A stretch of 64,000 nucleotides of DNA from CAIVAT01 sp049317265. GTDB taxonomy: Bacteria > Bacteroidota > Bacteroidia > Bacteroidales > FEN-979. The notes beneath the pieces were generated by a model, which was not told the origin of the DNA, searched no databases, and saw nothing but the letters and a program-made list of their open reading frames with translations. The position numbers were made by a program, and so were the translations under genes. Each line of letters begins with the position of its first letter. Within the stretch, counting starts at the first letter, position 1. Below, piece by piece: positions 43,076-51,424 of this stretch. The stretch spans positions 221,300-285,299 of the forward strand of contig JBMOIP010000002.1 of the NCBI GenBank assembly GCA_049317265.1, read 5' to 3'.

Positions 43076-44131
43076 TCACTTTCGGAGCAACATGAAGGAG
43101 TGGTTTACATTCCTGTACTGGTTATAAATCAGGATATTATCGATTTTTGCGGGAATGATGCCGTTCAGTTGCAGCACTTCAGGAACATTACCATTTTTAA
43201 GGATATTTGCTGCGGCATAAAGACCGAAACCAGTGGCGGTATGGTATTCTCCGCACAGGTGTTTGAACCAGCCAAGCGCTTTCCCGGGGAAAAAACGGTC
43301 AGCAAAATGAAGATACAGCGGATCATAGTCGCAGTCGCCGTTGACTCCAAGGATTACAAGGTCGACATCACTGGCAGAAATCCCGTGTTTGCCCAGGAAG
43401 GAGGGTATAAATTTGTCAGGATTGAACGAATTGTCAAAATTGATGCAGGTAGCAACATCGGTCAATTCTGCATAGGTGGCAGGTTGCCTTTCGGCACTGA
43501 TGACAAAGAAAGCAGCGCCTTCGCCGGCCAACGCACCGGAACTTTGTGTATTTCGCAGCGTCATATTATTGACAGGATTCATCTTCCAGTGCCCGGTGCG
43601 GCGGGTGATCTGAAGATGGTTCATCGTCATTTCGTCGATGCCGCCTGCAAGGATGTTTACTGCAATACCTTCTTCAATCTGCATAAGCCCGTCAATCAAC
43701 CCGCTCTCAAACGAAAAAGTGCGATGCACATAGGTGGAGTTATACTTATGACATTTCAGCTGGATGGCCACCTGTGAACTGATGGTATTATAAGTTGATT
43801 GTATGAAAGGCGTTGGGTTTAAAAATCTCTCTTCCCTGGTGATCTCCCCAAGAATTTTTTCAGTATCCTCCACACTACCGAGGCCTGTCCCGGTAATAAT
43901 GGCATCCGGCATCTGGCACTGTGCATCTGCCATGCACATTTTTGCTGAGGAGATACCCATCTTGATGAGCCTGCTCATCCTTCTCGACTGGATTGGATCG
44001 ATAAAAGAACGGTAAACCGGTTCAACGCATTTAAGGTAATCTGCTGTATAATCCAGGATTTCAGGTAAAAAAGCACCTGGATCCAGCGTGTTTTGCGGTG
44101 AAATAAGACCGATTCCGTTGATGAATGCCAT
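43076..44131 (-). CDS. Ketosynthase-like chain-length-factor subunit lacking active-site Cys
   Basis: 351 residues with a beta-ketoacyl synthase fold (IITGTGLGSVEDT, FIQSTYNTISSQVA, LAGGIDE). At the nucleophile elbow, where active synthases read TACSSG or similar, this protein has S140-F141-E142-S-G, so Phe replaces the catalytic Cys. The HGTGT motif is also missing (VNGDCDYDP instead). It is therefore probably a non-catalytic partner, like chain length factors of type II PKS and the equivalent proteins of aryl-polyene clusters. It lies 3 nt after the active synthase gene, its likely heterodimer partner. Last gene of the leftward biosynthetic operon. Confidence 0.85.
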   Translation of the reverse strand: MAFINGIGLISPQNTLDPGAFLPEILDYTADYLKCVEPVYRSFIDPIQSRRMSRLIKMGISSAKMCMADAQCQMPDAIITGTGLGSVEDTEKILGEITREERFLNPTPFIQSTYNTISSQVAIQLKCHKYNSTYVHRTFSFESGLIDGLMQIEEGIAVNILAGGIDEMTMNHLQITRRTGHWKMNPVNNMTLRNTQSSGALAGEGAAFFVISAERQPATYAELTDVATCINFDNSFNPDKFIPSFLGKHGISASDVDLVILGVNGDCDYDPLYLHFADRFFPGKALGWFKHLCGEYHTATGFGLYAAANILKNGNVPEVLQLNGIIPAKIDNILIYNQYRNVNHSFMLLRK

Positions 44132-44134
44132 TTT

Positions 44135-45400
44135 TTACTTGATATCTTGGTGAGTACTTTGTCCGCTCGTCCGCCCGTCCGCTCGTCCGCTCGTCCGGTC
44201 GTCCGCCCGCACAAAAACCAACGACGTATCATTTCCCCCAAATCCAAATGAGTTCGACATCACTGCATTAACCTCTACATTGGTCAACAGTTTTTTGACA
44301 GGGGAGAAGTTCAGTTCGGTGATTTGTTCACTGAAATTCAGGTTTGGCCAGATGACCTGGTGAAGAAGACAAAGGATGGAAAGGATCGCTTCAGTAGAAC
44401 CAGCCGCACTGGTGGTATGCCCGGTGAATGGCTTGGTTGAGCTGATCATCGGGATACGGTCGCTAAATAGTCTTTCAATGGCCTTACCCTCCGACAGGTC
44501 GTTGTTGTCGGTGCCTGTCCCATGGGCATTCACATAATTAATGTCGCCGGCAGAGAGCCCGCTCATATCAAGCGCCTGTTTCATGGCGAGGTATGCGCCA
44601 ATGCCATCAGGTGATGAAGCGGTCTGGTGAAAAGCCTCACAGGCATTTCCCCAACCCACCAACTCGGCCAGGGCGACATTGCCTGTTTGTTTCATGCAGT
44701 CTTCAGACTCAAGCACCAGGTAAGCGCCACCTTCTCCAAGATTGATACCGGCCCTGTTCTGATCAAAGGGTTTGCAAGGGTCTTTGTCAAGTATTTTCAG
44801 CGCATTGAAACCATTGAGGTGGAACCTGGTGAGCGATTCACAACCACCAGCCAAAACCCGGTCGAGCCTGCCGGTGCGGATCATCCTGGCACCCAGCATA
44901 ATGGAGTTGGCGGCTGATGAACATGCCGTGCTGATCGTTGTTACGAAGTCATGAATACCCAGCATTTGAGCAATCTTCTCCGTACTGTCTGCACAGTCGT
45001 ATGAATCGATGAAGGAGTTGCGTGTATCGTTGGCCAGGAAATCGTTGTAATAGAGTTCACAACGATCCATTCCGCCAACCGTTGTTGCGGAGATCAACCC
45101 GGTTTTCAACTCCTTATGGTCAGCCATCCTGCCATGGGCATAGGCTTCCCTGGCTGCGACCATTCCAAGCAGGGCATTTCTTGAATACCCGTCGGCAGGG
45201 GCGATCCCTGCCATTTCAAAGAGTTCTTCCAGCGTTTTTTGCACTTCGCCAACCAGCAATTCGTCTTGCAGAATCGTCTCAATATGACGTATCTTACCCG
45301 TTCCGGGCTGAGACCGTAGCATAGAGGACAAATGCTCCTCTATATTGTTGCCGATGCAGGAGATGATGCCGAATCCGGTAATAAAAATCCGCTGGGGCAT
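44135..45400 (-). CDS. Beta-ketoacyl-ACP synthase II-like (active), repeat-extended C-terminus
   Basis: 421 residues with complete KS catalytic triad: C160 (ISTACSSAANS), H293 (NAHGTGTDNND) and H328 (TKPFTGHTTSAAG). It elongates an ACP-bound acyl/polyene chain by Claisen condensation. The normal KS terminus is reached near residue 397 (SFGFGGNDTSLVF); the remaining ~23 residues (RTSGRADGRTSG-like) are encoded by an 8-bp repeat array and are not part of the fold. It overlaps nothing but is 3 nt from its CLF-like partner and 6 nt from the ACP gene, a compact type II FAS/PKS arrangement. Confidence 0.93.
   Translation of the reverse strand: MPQRIFITGFGIISCIGNNIEEHLSSMLRSQPGTGKIRHIETILQDELLVGEVQKTLEELFEMAGIAPADGYSRNALLGMVAAREAYAHGRMADHKELKTGLISATTVGGMDRCELYYNDFLANDTRNSFIDSYDCADSTEKIAQMLGIHDFVTTISTACSSAANSIMLGARMIRTGRLDRVLAGGCESLTRFHLNGFNALKILDKDPCKPFDQNRAGINLGEGGAYLVLESEDCMKQTGNVALAELVGWGNACEAFHQTASSPDGIGAYLAMKQALDMSGLSAGDINYVNAHGTGTDNNDLSEGKAIERLFSDRIPMISSTKPFTGHTTSAAGSTEAILSILCLLHQVIWPNLNFSEQITELNFSPVKKLLTNVEVNAVMSNSFGFGGNDTSLVFVRADDRTSGRADGRTSGQSTHQDIK
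44161..44208. repeat. Six-copy 8-bp tandem repeat at the ketosynthase C-terminus
   Basis: Exactly six 8-bp units on the plus strand: GTCCGCTC, GTCCGCCC, GTCCGCTC, GTCCGCTC, GTCCGGTC, GTCCGCCC (consensus GTCCGCYC). On the coding strand they encode an Arg/Gly/Ala/Ser/Thr tail beyond the KS fold. Gain or loss of a unit would shift the frame of the last residues only. Confidence 0.9.
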
Positions 45401-45406
45401 CGGGGG

Positions 45407-45661
45407 CTATTTTTTATGCTCCGTGATGTATTCGGCCATGGAACGAATGGAGAAGAAAATTTTCTTGCCATCCTTTGGATCTTCGATTTTAATTCCATAG
45501 TTCTTTTCGAGCAGAACGATAAGCTCGAGGGCATCAATCGAGTCAAGGCCAAGGCCTTCACCAAACAATGCAGAATCAGGATTTATATCATCCGGTGTAA
45601 TATCTTCCAGGTTTAATTGCTCTATGACTTCTTTCTTTAACTTTAAAATCAATTCATCCAT
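45407..45661 (-). CDS. Acyl carrier protein
   Basis: 84 residues, acidic four-helix ACP with the phosphopantetheine attachment motif G-L-D-S41-I-D-A-L-E-L. It carries the growing chain for the surrounding ketosynthases and dehydratase. It lies between a catalytic KS gene and a KS-like gene, as in aryl-polyene and type II PKS operons. Length and motif are normal, so it is presumably functional after modification by a phosphopantetheinyl transferase encoded elsewhere. Confidence 0.96.
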   Translation of the reverse strand: MDELILKLKKEVIEQLNLEDITPDDINPDSALFGEGLGLDSIDALELIVLLEKNYGIKIEDPKDGKKIFFSIRSMAEYITEHKK

Positions 45662-45670
45662 AAGATCAGG

Positions 45671-46321
45671 TCAGTTATGTTTCATTAAAAACTTAAAATT
45701 CGATTCATTAAAAATAACCGGCTTAAAACCGGCACTATCATTATTCACGGGAGCTTCAACATTTTCAATCAAGGTCATGAAAGCATTACATTGATCTCCC
45801 ATTACCTCAACCCATCCGCAAAGAGAGGCTTCCACCCGTTTGTTTTCAAATAACTCATTTACAAAATCGCAAAGCAGGTTGCCGTTAAATGATTCAGAGA
45901 TCAAAAAGGCATTCTCCCCTTTGATTTTATGCCTTATACAAATCTCCCCGATCACAATGTTGGGAAGGGTATAAACAAATACGGACGGACTCGGAAAATA
46001 ACCGGAACGGTCTTTGATGGTTTCGTTATGAGCAAGGTCAGTATCAAGGCTTGAACTTGAATTCGACAACACAACTCCCACCATTTCACGAAGATATCCC
46101 TCTGTATTCTTCTCCCTTAAAACCAGTTCCGCCGATAGAAATCCAAGTTTGCTGACGGCATCCATCTTATAGAACTTGGGATAAACAATCTGCTCTTGTT
46201 TAAACACAGTTTTAACAAAGTCTGCAAATTTAAGAATATTTTCCTGATAAAAGATAAGCCGGCCATTCACGATCACTTTGTTACCCTGAATATGGCAATA
46301 TGAGGTTATTTGACGGTCCAT
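45671..46321 (-). CDS. Short ketosynthase-like protein of APE/flexirubin clusters
   Basis: 216 residues from the ATG at 46321, two bases before the stop codon of the upstream KS gene; an ATG at 46360 would overlap it by 38 nt. The sequence follows the first half of a ketosynthase (YPKFYKMDAVSKLGFLSAELVL, VVLSNSSSSLDTD, PSPSVFVYTLPNI, GENAFLISESF). No catalytic Cys lies in the equivalent elbow and no HGTGT is present. Similar short proteins are often annotated 3-oxoacyl-ACP synthase in Bacteroidota polyene clusters. It may be a structural or gatekeeping partner of the KS; catalytic activity is unlikely. Confidence 0.7.
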   Translation of the reverse strand: MDRQITSYCHIQGNKVIVNGRLIFYQENILKFADFVKTVFKQEQIVYPKFYKMDAVSKLGFLSAELVLREKNTEGYLREMVGVVLSNSSSSLDTDLAHNETIKDRSGYFPSPSVFVYTLPNIVIGEICIRHKIKGENAFLISESFNGNLLCDFVNELFENKRVEASLCGWVEVMGDQCNAFMTLIENVEAPVNNDSAGFKPVIFNESNFKFLMKHN

Positions 46322-46322
46322 G

Positions 46323-47498
46323 TTAATCTTTCTGATAAATGATGGCAGCATTGCATCCACCGAAGCCTGACGCTGTTTTGAGACAGGATTTCAAGGAGGC
46401 CTCATGAGTTGATGTAATCACATTCAAGGGAGCCGGGACACCTGACGTCTCAAACCCTGCCGAACGGAAGAGGATGTTGTTGCGGAGGGAAGCTATTGCT
46501 GCTACAGATTCTACTACTCCGGCAGCGCCCAGGGTATGTCCCCAGTAACCCTTAAAACTGTTCACAGGAACATGCGAAAGGTGGCAGAATTCAATCGCCT
46601 TTGATTCCATCTCATCATTGAAAGGGGTTGCGGTTCCATGTGCTGAAATGTAGCTGATCTCCTGTGGAGCGGTCATAGCCTGTTTCATGGCCTGGTTGAT
46701 GGCGCTGCCAAGTTCTTCGCCTGTGCGTGACGGCCCAGAAATATGGTTGGCATCATTGGTGGTGGCTGCGCCGGCAACCCTAACTGCAGGTTCTCCGGGA
46801 TTACCAGGCCTCGTAGCAGAAAGTACCAGGGTACCGCAACCTTCGCCGAGCGACAGCCCGGTGCGGTTAAGGTCGAATGGTTTGCATGGCGCCGGACTGA
46901 TAGCCTGGAAAGACTGAAAACCCGAGATGACAAATTCTGAAGCGATGTCGCCTCCCGTTACAACAGCATGGTCATAGGCTCCTGATTGTAAAAACCTGGC
47001 AGCGGTCATGATGGCCACCACGCCGGAGATGCATGCATTGGAAATTACAATGGGTTCGTTGGCAAAGCCGAAGAACTCCTTTAAAATCCGGCCAAGTTCC
47101 CAAAGATAGAGGCGCCGGTGGCTGAACAGGGTTTTATATCGGTTTTCAAGAAGGTCGATATTGCCTTTGGTGGTGGAGATTACAAAAAGTGTCCGGGGAT
47201 TTTCCGGCGCAACATGCTGGTCCCTGAGGGCGTCATGAACGGAAAGAATGAACAGTTTCTCCAGGCGGGTGAAGGCATCAGGTGACGAATCTTTCTTGTA
47301 AATTTCTGAGACCTCCCTGAACCTGAGGGTCAATTGCGGTGAATCGACCAGCGAAAGTTGGACCGGAGCCGGATAAAGCCTGGTGTCGTCGGCTGTCCGG
47401 ATGCCGATGGTCCCTTTTTCAAGAGATTCAAGGTTTCCGGCCGTTGAAAATCCCAGGGAGGTGATCATATTATCGTTCAGGATATATACTGGTCTCAT
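46323..47498 (-). CDS. Beta-ketoacyl-ACP synthase (active)
   Basis: 391 residues from the ATG at 47498 (upstream ATGs at 47522 and 47534 would overlap the thioesterase gene). The catalytic triad is complete: C156 (ISNACISG), H287 (SAHGTAT) and H321 (KGYWGHTLGAAG). It condenses malonyl-ACP with an acyl-ACP. It differs clearly from the other active KS of the operon, so the two probably act at different steps, for example initiation and polyene elongation. Flanked by the thioesterase gene (11 nt) and the short KS-like gene (1 nt). Confidence 0.9.
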   Translation of the reverse strand: MRPVYILNDNMITSLGFSTAGNLESLEKGTIGIRTADDTRLYPAPVQLSLVDSPQLTLRFREVSEIYKKDSSPDAFTRLEKLFILSVHDALRDQHVAPENPRTLFVISTTKGNIDLLENRYKTLFSHRRLYLWELGRILKEFFGFANEPIVISNACISGVVAIMTAARFLQSGAYDHAVVTGGDIASEFVISGFQSFQAISPAPCKPFDLNRTGLSLGEGCGTLVLSATRPGNPGEPAVRVAGAATTNDANHISGPSRTGEELGSAINQAMKQAMTAPQEISYISAHGTATPFNDEMESKAIEFCHLSHVPVNSFKGYWGHTLGAAGVVESVAAIASLRNNILFRSAGFETSGVPAPLNVITSTHEASLKSCLKTASGFGGCNAAIIYQKD

Positions 47499-47509
47499 GT
47501 CAGCAGCAG

Positions 47510-47923
47510 TTAAACGCCCCATTTGTTTCTCCATCCGATGAAGAATTCAGGGGCAGTAAGCAATAGCTCGCCTTCGGGTGTAAGGAAAACCTGGGTGGAT
47601 GTTCCTGTGGCAGCGATCTCGTTGTCTTTTTTGCGGTAGATGGTATATTCAAATACGATCTTCGCGGCTTCGGTGGAGACGAAACGGGTTTCAACAATTG
47701 CGGTATCGCCATATTCCAGCGGACGCTTGTAGTCGCAGCTGATCTTTACCAGGGGGATCATCACATGATGACGGTAAACATCAAGGTATCCCAGGTTATA
47801 TTTCAACCCGAACGACTCTCTTCCATCTTCAAAATATTTAAGGTAGTTCCCGTGCCAGACGATGCGCATGGAATCAACCTCTGAAAATCTAACAACAATC
47901 TCTCTCCGGTCAGTTAGTATCAT
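47510..47923 (-). CDS. Hot-dog acyl-CoA/ACP thioesterase (YbgC/4HBT-type)
   Basis: 137 residues with the 4HBT hot-dog fold. The N-terminal segment RFSEVDSMRIVWHGNYLKYFEDGRESF carries the Asp and the HGNYLKYFE helix typical of the family, where Asp17 is the usual catalytic residue. It hydrolyses or transfers an acyl thioester, plausibly releasing or proof-reading chains from the ACP. It is located between the ABC permease gene (8 nt) and the active KS gene (11 nt) and so is part of the same operon. Confidence 0.9.
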   Translation of the reverse strand: MILTDRREIVVRFSEVDSMRIVWHGNYLKYFEDGRESFGLKYNLGYLDVYRHHVMIPLVKISCDYKRPLEYGDTAIVETRFVSTEAAKIVFEYTIYRKKDNEIAATGTSTQVFLTPEGELLLTAPEFFIGWRNKWGV

Positions 47924-47931
47924 ATACGTGA

Positions 47932-49233
47932 TCAGTGGTTCAGCGGACTTTTAAATTTGTAGTAAATTCCGGTTATGGTTACCGTGGAAATGAAGAACAA
48001 CAGAAGTTTAATGGCCTGCGGGGCGATCTGGATCAAACTTCCACCCCGGAGGAATATGCTGTAATACCCGGTAATGGCCCAGTTCAGCGGACTAAGCATG
48101 GCCACCGAGCGCATGAAAGGCGGCATGAGATAGATGGGGACCCATAAACCCCCTACGGCAGCAAGGATGATCACAGAAATGGAGCCAAAGGACGCGGCCT
48201 GCTGGTGTGTTTTAGCGATAGTGCCAATCATCAACCCATACCCAACCGAGGCGAGCGCAACAACCAGTGTCATCACAAAAAGGCCAAGAAAGTCATTCCC
48301 GAGCACGAGCATCGGAAGTCCGAACAGTGGCAGGATGAAAATTCCTGCAAGCAGCATGGCCACCGTTTGTGTAAGGCAAACAACAAGGTATACTCCCACT
48401 TTGCCCATCAACAGGGTCATGTAATGCACAGGCATTGTGAGCAACCTGAAAAGGCCTCCACCTTCACGTTCCTGGATGAGACTTTGCGTAAGCGGAATTA
48501 CGATGAAAAACATGGCAAAAATGGTCCATGCCGGAACATTGTGCTGGGTGGCATTCGGGATAAGTTCAACCTCACGGTAGGTGGGGAACTCTTCCCTGAA
48601 TTTCAGCACTTCATGAAAGGTCTCGTTGGGAGGCCTGAACATCGGCATCTGGATGGCGATCTCCTGGTTAAAGGTGGAGAACACCCATTCAGTCTGAATT
48701 TTATAATAGTTTTCCCTCACTGAACTGATCAGTGCATTTTTAAAGGTCTTCTTTACAGTAGGATCGAAATAGATGGTTACATTCACCGAATCCCTGAAGA
48801 TAATGCTGTTCATCAGCATCGGGTTGCCTAGTCCGAATCCGGCAAGGGTCTTTGCCACTGTCAAACGGACGTTTGCCCGCATGGTTTTGGTAGCGCCTTT
48901 GGGAACCACGATGGCAATGAGGTATTCCCCTTTTCGTACTGCATTTTTTGCAGATGCTTCGGTTAATGGCTTATGATTCAGGCTGTCAATAACTTCAAAA
49001 GAGGATGAACCTTTGAAGCCGTTCTTGATCTTCATTCCAAGGCTGTCGAGGTCATTGTTGACAAACAGTACCTGTACACTGGGGTCTTTGGTGAGGGAAC
49101 TCCAGCCGAACTCCTGCATCAGCGAAGATATCACAATGAGCACGACCGGCATGATGAAGAGCATGGCCAGTCCCGATTTATCACGGATCAGCAACAGCAG
49201 CTCTTTACGGCAGGATGACAAATATTTCCGCAT
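47932..49233 (-). CDS. ABC-2 type transporter permease
   Basis: 433 residues. One N-terminal membrane helix, a large extracytoplasmic region (~55-250), then about five helices in the C-terminal half (SLIQEREGGGLFRLLTMPV, a typical ABC2 loop). It belongs to the ABC-2/YhgE-DrrB type of single-component permeases that pair with a separate ATPase. The ATP-binding gene is 2 nt upstream. Likely exports a lipid or polyene product, or an intermediate, across the inner membrane. Substrate inferred from context only. Confidence 0.93.
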   Translation of the reverse strand: MRKYLSSCRKELLLLIRDKSGLAMLFIMPVVLIVISSLMQEFGWSSLTKDPSVQVLFVNNDLDSLGMKIKNGFKGSSSFEVIDSLNHKPLTEASAKNAVRKGEYLIAIVVPKGATKTMRANVRLTVAKTLAGFGLGNPMLMNSIIFRDSVNVTIYFDPTVKKTFKNALISSVRENYYKIQTEWVFSTFNQEIAIQMPMFRPPNETFHEVLKFREEFPTYREVELIPNATQHNVPAWTIFAMFFIVIPLTQSLIQEREGGGLFRLLTMPVHYMTLLMGKVGVYLVVCLTQTVAMLLAGIFILPLFGLPMLVLGNDFLGLFVMTLVVALASVGYGLMIGTIAKTHQQAASFGSISVIILAAVGGLWVPIYLMPPFMRSVAMLSPLNWAITGYYSIFLRGGSLIQIAPQAIKLLLFFISTVTITGIYYKFKSPLNH

Positions 49234-49235
49234 GG

Positions 49236-49988
49236 TCAGTCCCTCATGTCTTTACCGGTGAGATGGAGGAAGACGTTCTCCAGGTTCTTGAATTCCGGAT
49301 GACCTTCGAGCAGCTCTTTCGGATGGCCAAGCGCGATGATGTTACCGCGGTCGATGATGGCTACCCTGGTACAAAGGTGCTCTGCCTCTTCCATGTAATG
49401 GGACGTGTAGATAATCGTAACTCCTTTCTTGTTGATCTCCTTGAGGTATTCGAGGATCACCACCCGCGACTGCACATCTATCCCTACGGTTGGCTCATCC
49501 AGGAAGATGATCTTCGGATCGTGCAGCAAGCCTGCAATCAGGTTCACCCGGCGTTTCATTCCTCCTGAGTATTTACCCACCAGTTTATTAGCATGTTTTT
49601 CCAGCCCGAATTCACCCAGGTAGTGGTCGATCTTGTCGCGCAGCTCCGACCCGTGAAGGCCGTACATATTTCCGAAAAAGGAGAGGTTTTCCCGTCCCGT
49701 GAGGGTAGGGTAGAGGGCAATATCCTGGGGGACAACCCCGATGATCTGTTTGATTTTGCTCAGGTTGGTATGACTGTCGAGGCCATCGATCATGATACTT
49801 CCCCGGGTCGGAGGAAAGAGACCACAAAGGATGGAGATGGTGGTGGTTTTACCAGCGCCGTTGGGGCCGAGCAGACCGAATATCTCATGCTGGAAAATAT
49901 CGAGGGATAGTGAGTTAACAGCCGGTTCTTCGGCTCCTTTGTAAATTTTTGTAAGCTCCCTGATCTCAATAATGGGTTGCCCGGACAT
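49236..49988 (-). CDS. ABC transporter ATP-binding protein
   Basis: 250 residues with Walker A GPNGAGKTTT, Q-loop VVPQDIALYP, signature YSGGMKRR, Walker B IIFLDEPT and H-switch TSHYMEEAE. Typical of ABC-2 exporters of the DrrA/CcmA group. It drives the permease encoded 2 nt downstream. Its ATG shares one base with the TAA stop of the BtrH-like gene upstream, indicating coupling within the operon. Confidence 0.96.
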   Translation of the reverse strand: MSGQPIIEIRELTKIYKGAEEPAVNSLSLDIFQHEIFGLLGPNGAGKTTTISILCGLFPPTRGSIMIDGLDSHTNLSKIKQIIGVVPQDIALYPTLTGRENLSFFGNMYGLHGSELRDKIDHYLGEFGLEKHANKLVGKYSGGMKRRVNLIAGLLHDPKIIFLDEPTVGIDVQSRVVILEYLKEINKKGVTIIYTSHYMEEAEHLCTRVAIIDRGNIIALGHPKELLEGHPEFKNLENVFLHLTGKDMRD

Positions 49989-51022
49989 TAAAATTTCAAT
50001 TTTTTAAGTTTCTGGTATACCTTCTCTTCACTGGCGGCTATCTCCAGGAGCCGTTCCGAAAGGGTCCCGTAATCTTCCTCAGGTTTCGACCGGTTCTTGC
50101 AGTTCCTTGCTCCGATATAGGTGAATTCACGCCACTTATTCGCCGTTTTCCCCATCATGTCGGAGGCTTCGAGCAATTCATGGTGGTTGTTAAACAGTTC
50201 GCCGGCCTCCTTCAGAAATGCGCCGTAGATATACCTGAATCCTGCACCTCCGGTTCCAAAATCCTCCGCCATGCGAAGAATTTGCCCCAGGTAAAAGGAT
50301 GCCTTGTCGTTTCCATGCTTCCGGGGCCATTTTTTGATGTCGCGTGCAAGCCAGCGCAACCCCTTCACGCCGATGAGCGGAAATGGAATGCCTATCATCT
50401 CGTTCACAGTCTTTTTAAGCCCTGCGATGATGGCGGGTTTAAGGTCAACAGGCGTTTCTATTGCATGATTGATCCAGTACATCTTACCCTGTGGTGCAAA
50501 GGCGCCCTTGGCATACCTGACGCGTAACAGATCTTCATAGGTAAGGGTTTGGGGAAACTCCATGACCGTATCGCTGATGTGATACAAATTCCCCTCCTTC
50601 CCAAAAACCACGAGATTGTGCATGTTATAATGCATCCGGTATTCAGGCGGAAAGAAGGTCAGCTGGAAAACACCTACCTGGCAACCTGTCGGGATTCCTT
50701 TTTCGAGATTCCTGTCAAGCATATCCATGGCCTCTTTGGGATCTTTTATTTTTTTTACCACAGTGGCCTCAATTCCCATGTAGGCTGTAGATCTCTTGAA
50801 CACTGTATTTGGAAGATTCCTGAACGAGATCATGGGAGCAAACTGGATTTTAAGAAAAGGAATATAGCTGAAATACAAGCCATTGCCAATTCCAAACGCC
50901 ATTGGTTCAGAAATCTCCAGTCCATTGAATTTAAACAGGTTCGAGGTTGCCCCGCTTTCGCAATGACCTGCCTGGCGGTGCGTATAATTGATGATTGTCT
51001 TTGTTGGTTCCATAATTTGCAT
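49988..51022 (-). CDS. BtrH-like acyltransferase (BtrH_N/DUF4872), copy 1
   Basis: 344 residues (a start at M4 is possible). The BtrH N-terminal domain begins with HRQAGHC, placing the likely nucleophile at C21, and includes MHYNMHN, the probable catalytic His region, then FAPQGKMYW. BtrH of butirosin biosynthesis transfers an acyl group from an acyl carrier protein to an amine. Here it likely moves an ACP-bound chain to an unknown acceptor. It is paralogous to the gene at 51425-52429 along its whole length (ISEPMAFG, PFLK, AP..SFR, GVKGLRW/GVKGIRY). A second domain (DUF4872-like) makes up the C-terminal half. Catalysis is inferred from the family. Confidence 0.82.
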   Translation of the reverse strand: MQIMEPTKTIINYTHRQAGHCESGATSNLFKFNGLEISEPMAFGIGNGLYFSYIPFLKIQFAPMISFRNLPNTVFKRSTAYMGIEATVVKKIKDPKEAMDMLDRNLEKGIPTGCQVGVFQLTFFPPEYRMHYNMHNLVVFGKEGNLYHISDTVMEFPQTLTYEDLLRVRYAKGAFAPQGKMYWINHAIETPVDLKPAIIAGLKKTVNEMIGIPFPLIGVKGLRWLARDIKKWPRKHGNDKASFYLGQILRMAEDFGTGGAGFRYIYGAFLKEAGELFNNHHELLEASDMMGKTANKWREFTYIGARNCKNRSKPEEDYGTLSERLLEIAASEEKVYQKLKKLKF

Positions 51023-51025
51023 TAA

Positions 51026-51421
51026 TTAATCTACCTTTTTGAGCTGGTCAATGGTGATGTTAAATGCCGTGGCGTATTTCCGCAGTGTCTTTTCGCTCAA
51101 CCTTTTGAATACGCCGGGTTTAAAATGCCATTTGACCCGCCACAATGAGATACCTGCCATCATCGAGAGATTCATGGGGTCGAGCAGGTTTTTCTCCATA
51201 TAATATACAACAGGGCTCACTTTCCCTGAAATGACTTTCTGCCGGGCATCCTCGATCCGCTCCTTGAACAGATCCCATGCCTGCTGCAGGATAAGACGGT
51301 CAGCTTCTCCATGGAATCCCACGGTCTTTTCAAATTTTCCGCCATCCTGGTATGAATATGAAAGTTCACGGTATTGTCCGTAAGATTTGTCCTTATAAAC
51401 CGGGTTTTGATTTTCGTCCAT
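51026..51421 (-). CDS. Small HTH-like protein, copy 1
   Basis: 131 residues, no signal or membrane helix. The C-terminal ~40 residues (SLWRVKWHFKPGVFKRLSEKTLRKYATAFNITIDQL) resemble the recognition end of XRE-type helix-turn-helix domains (KTLRKYA..FNITIDQL equals the usual TLxKIAxALGVSxDEL). A paralogue lies at 60947-61372, sharing SPVVYYMEK and the WRVK-H-K-VFK pattern. It is sandwiched between the two BtrH-like genes with 3-4 nt gaps. It could be a cluster regulator or an accessory subunit; there is not enough to decide. Confidence 0.6.
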   Translation of the reverse strand: MDENQNPVYKDKSYGQYRELSYSYQDGGKFEKTVGFHGEADRLILQQAWDLFKERIEDARQKVISGKVSPVVYYMEKNLLDPMNLSMMAGISLWRVKWHFKPGVFKRLSEKTLRKYATAFNITIDQLKKVD

Positions 51422-51424
51422 AAA

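Noticed and set aside
42941..43777. Rightward 278-residue reading frame across the PNGase/KS junction
   Set aside because: It spans two well-supported opposite-strand genes and carries no recognisable domain.
44161..44208. CRISPR-like repeat array
   Set aside because: Units are only 8 bp, contiguous without spacers, and coding; not a CRISPR.
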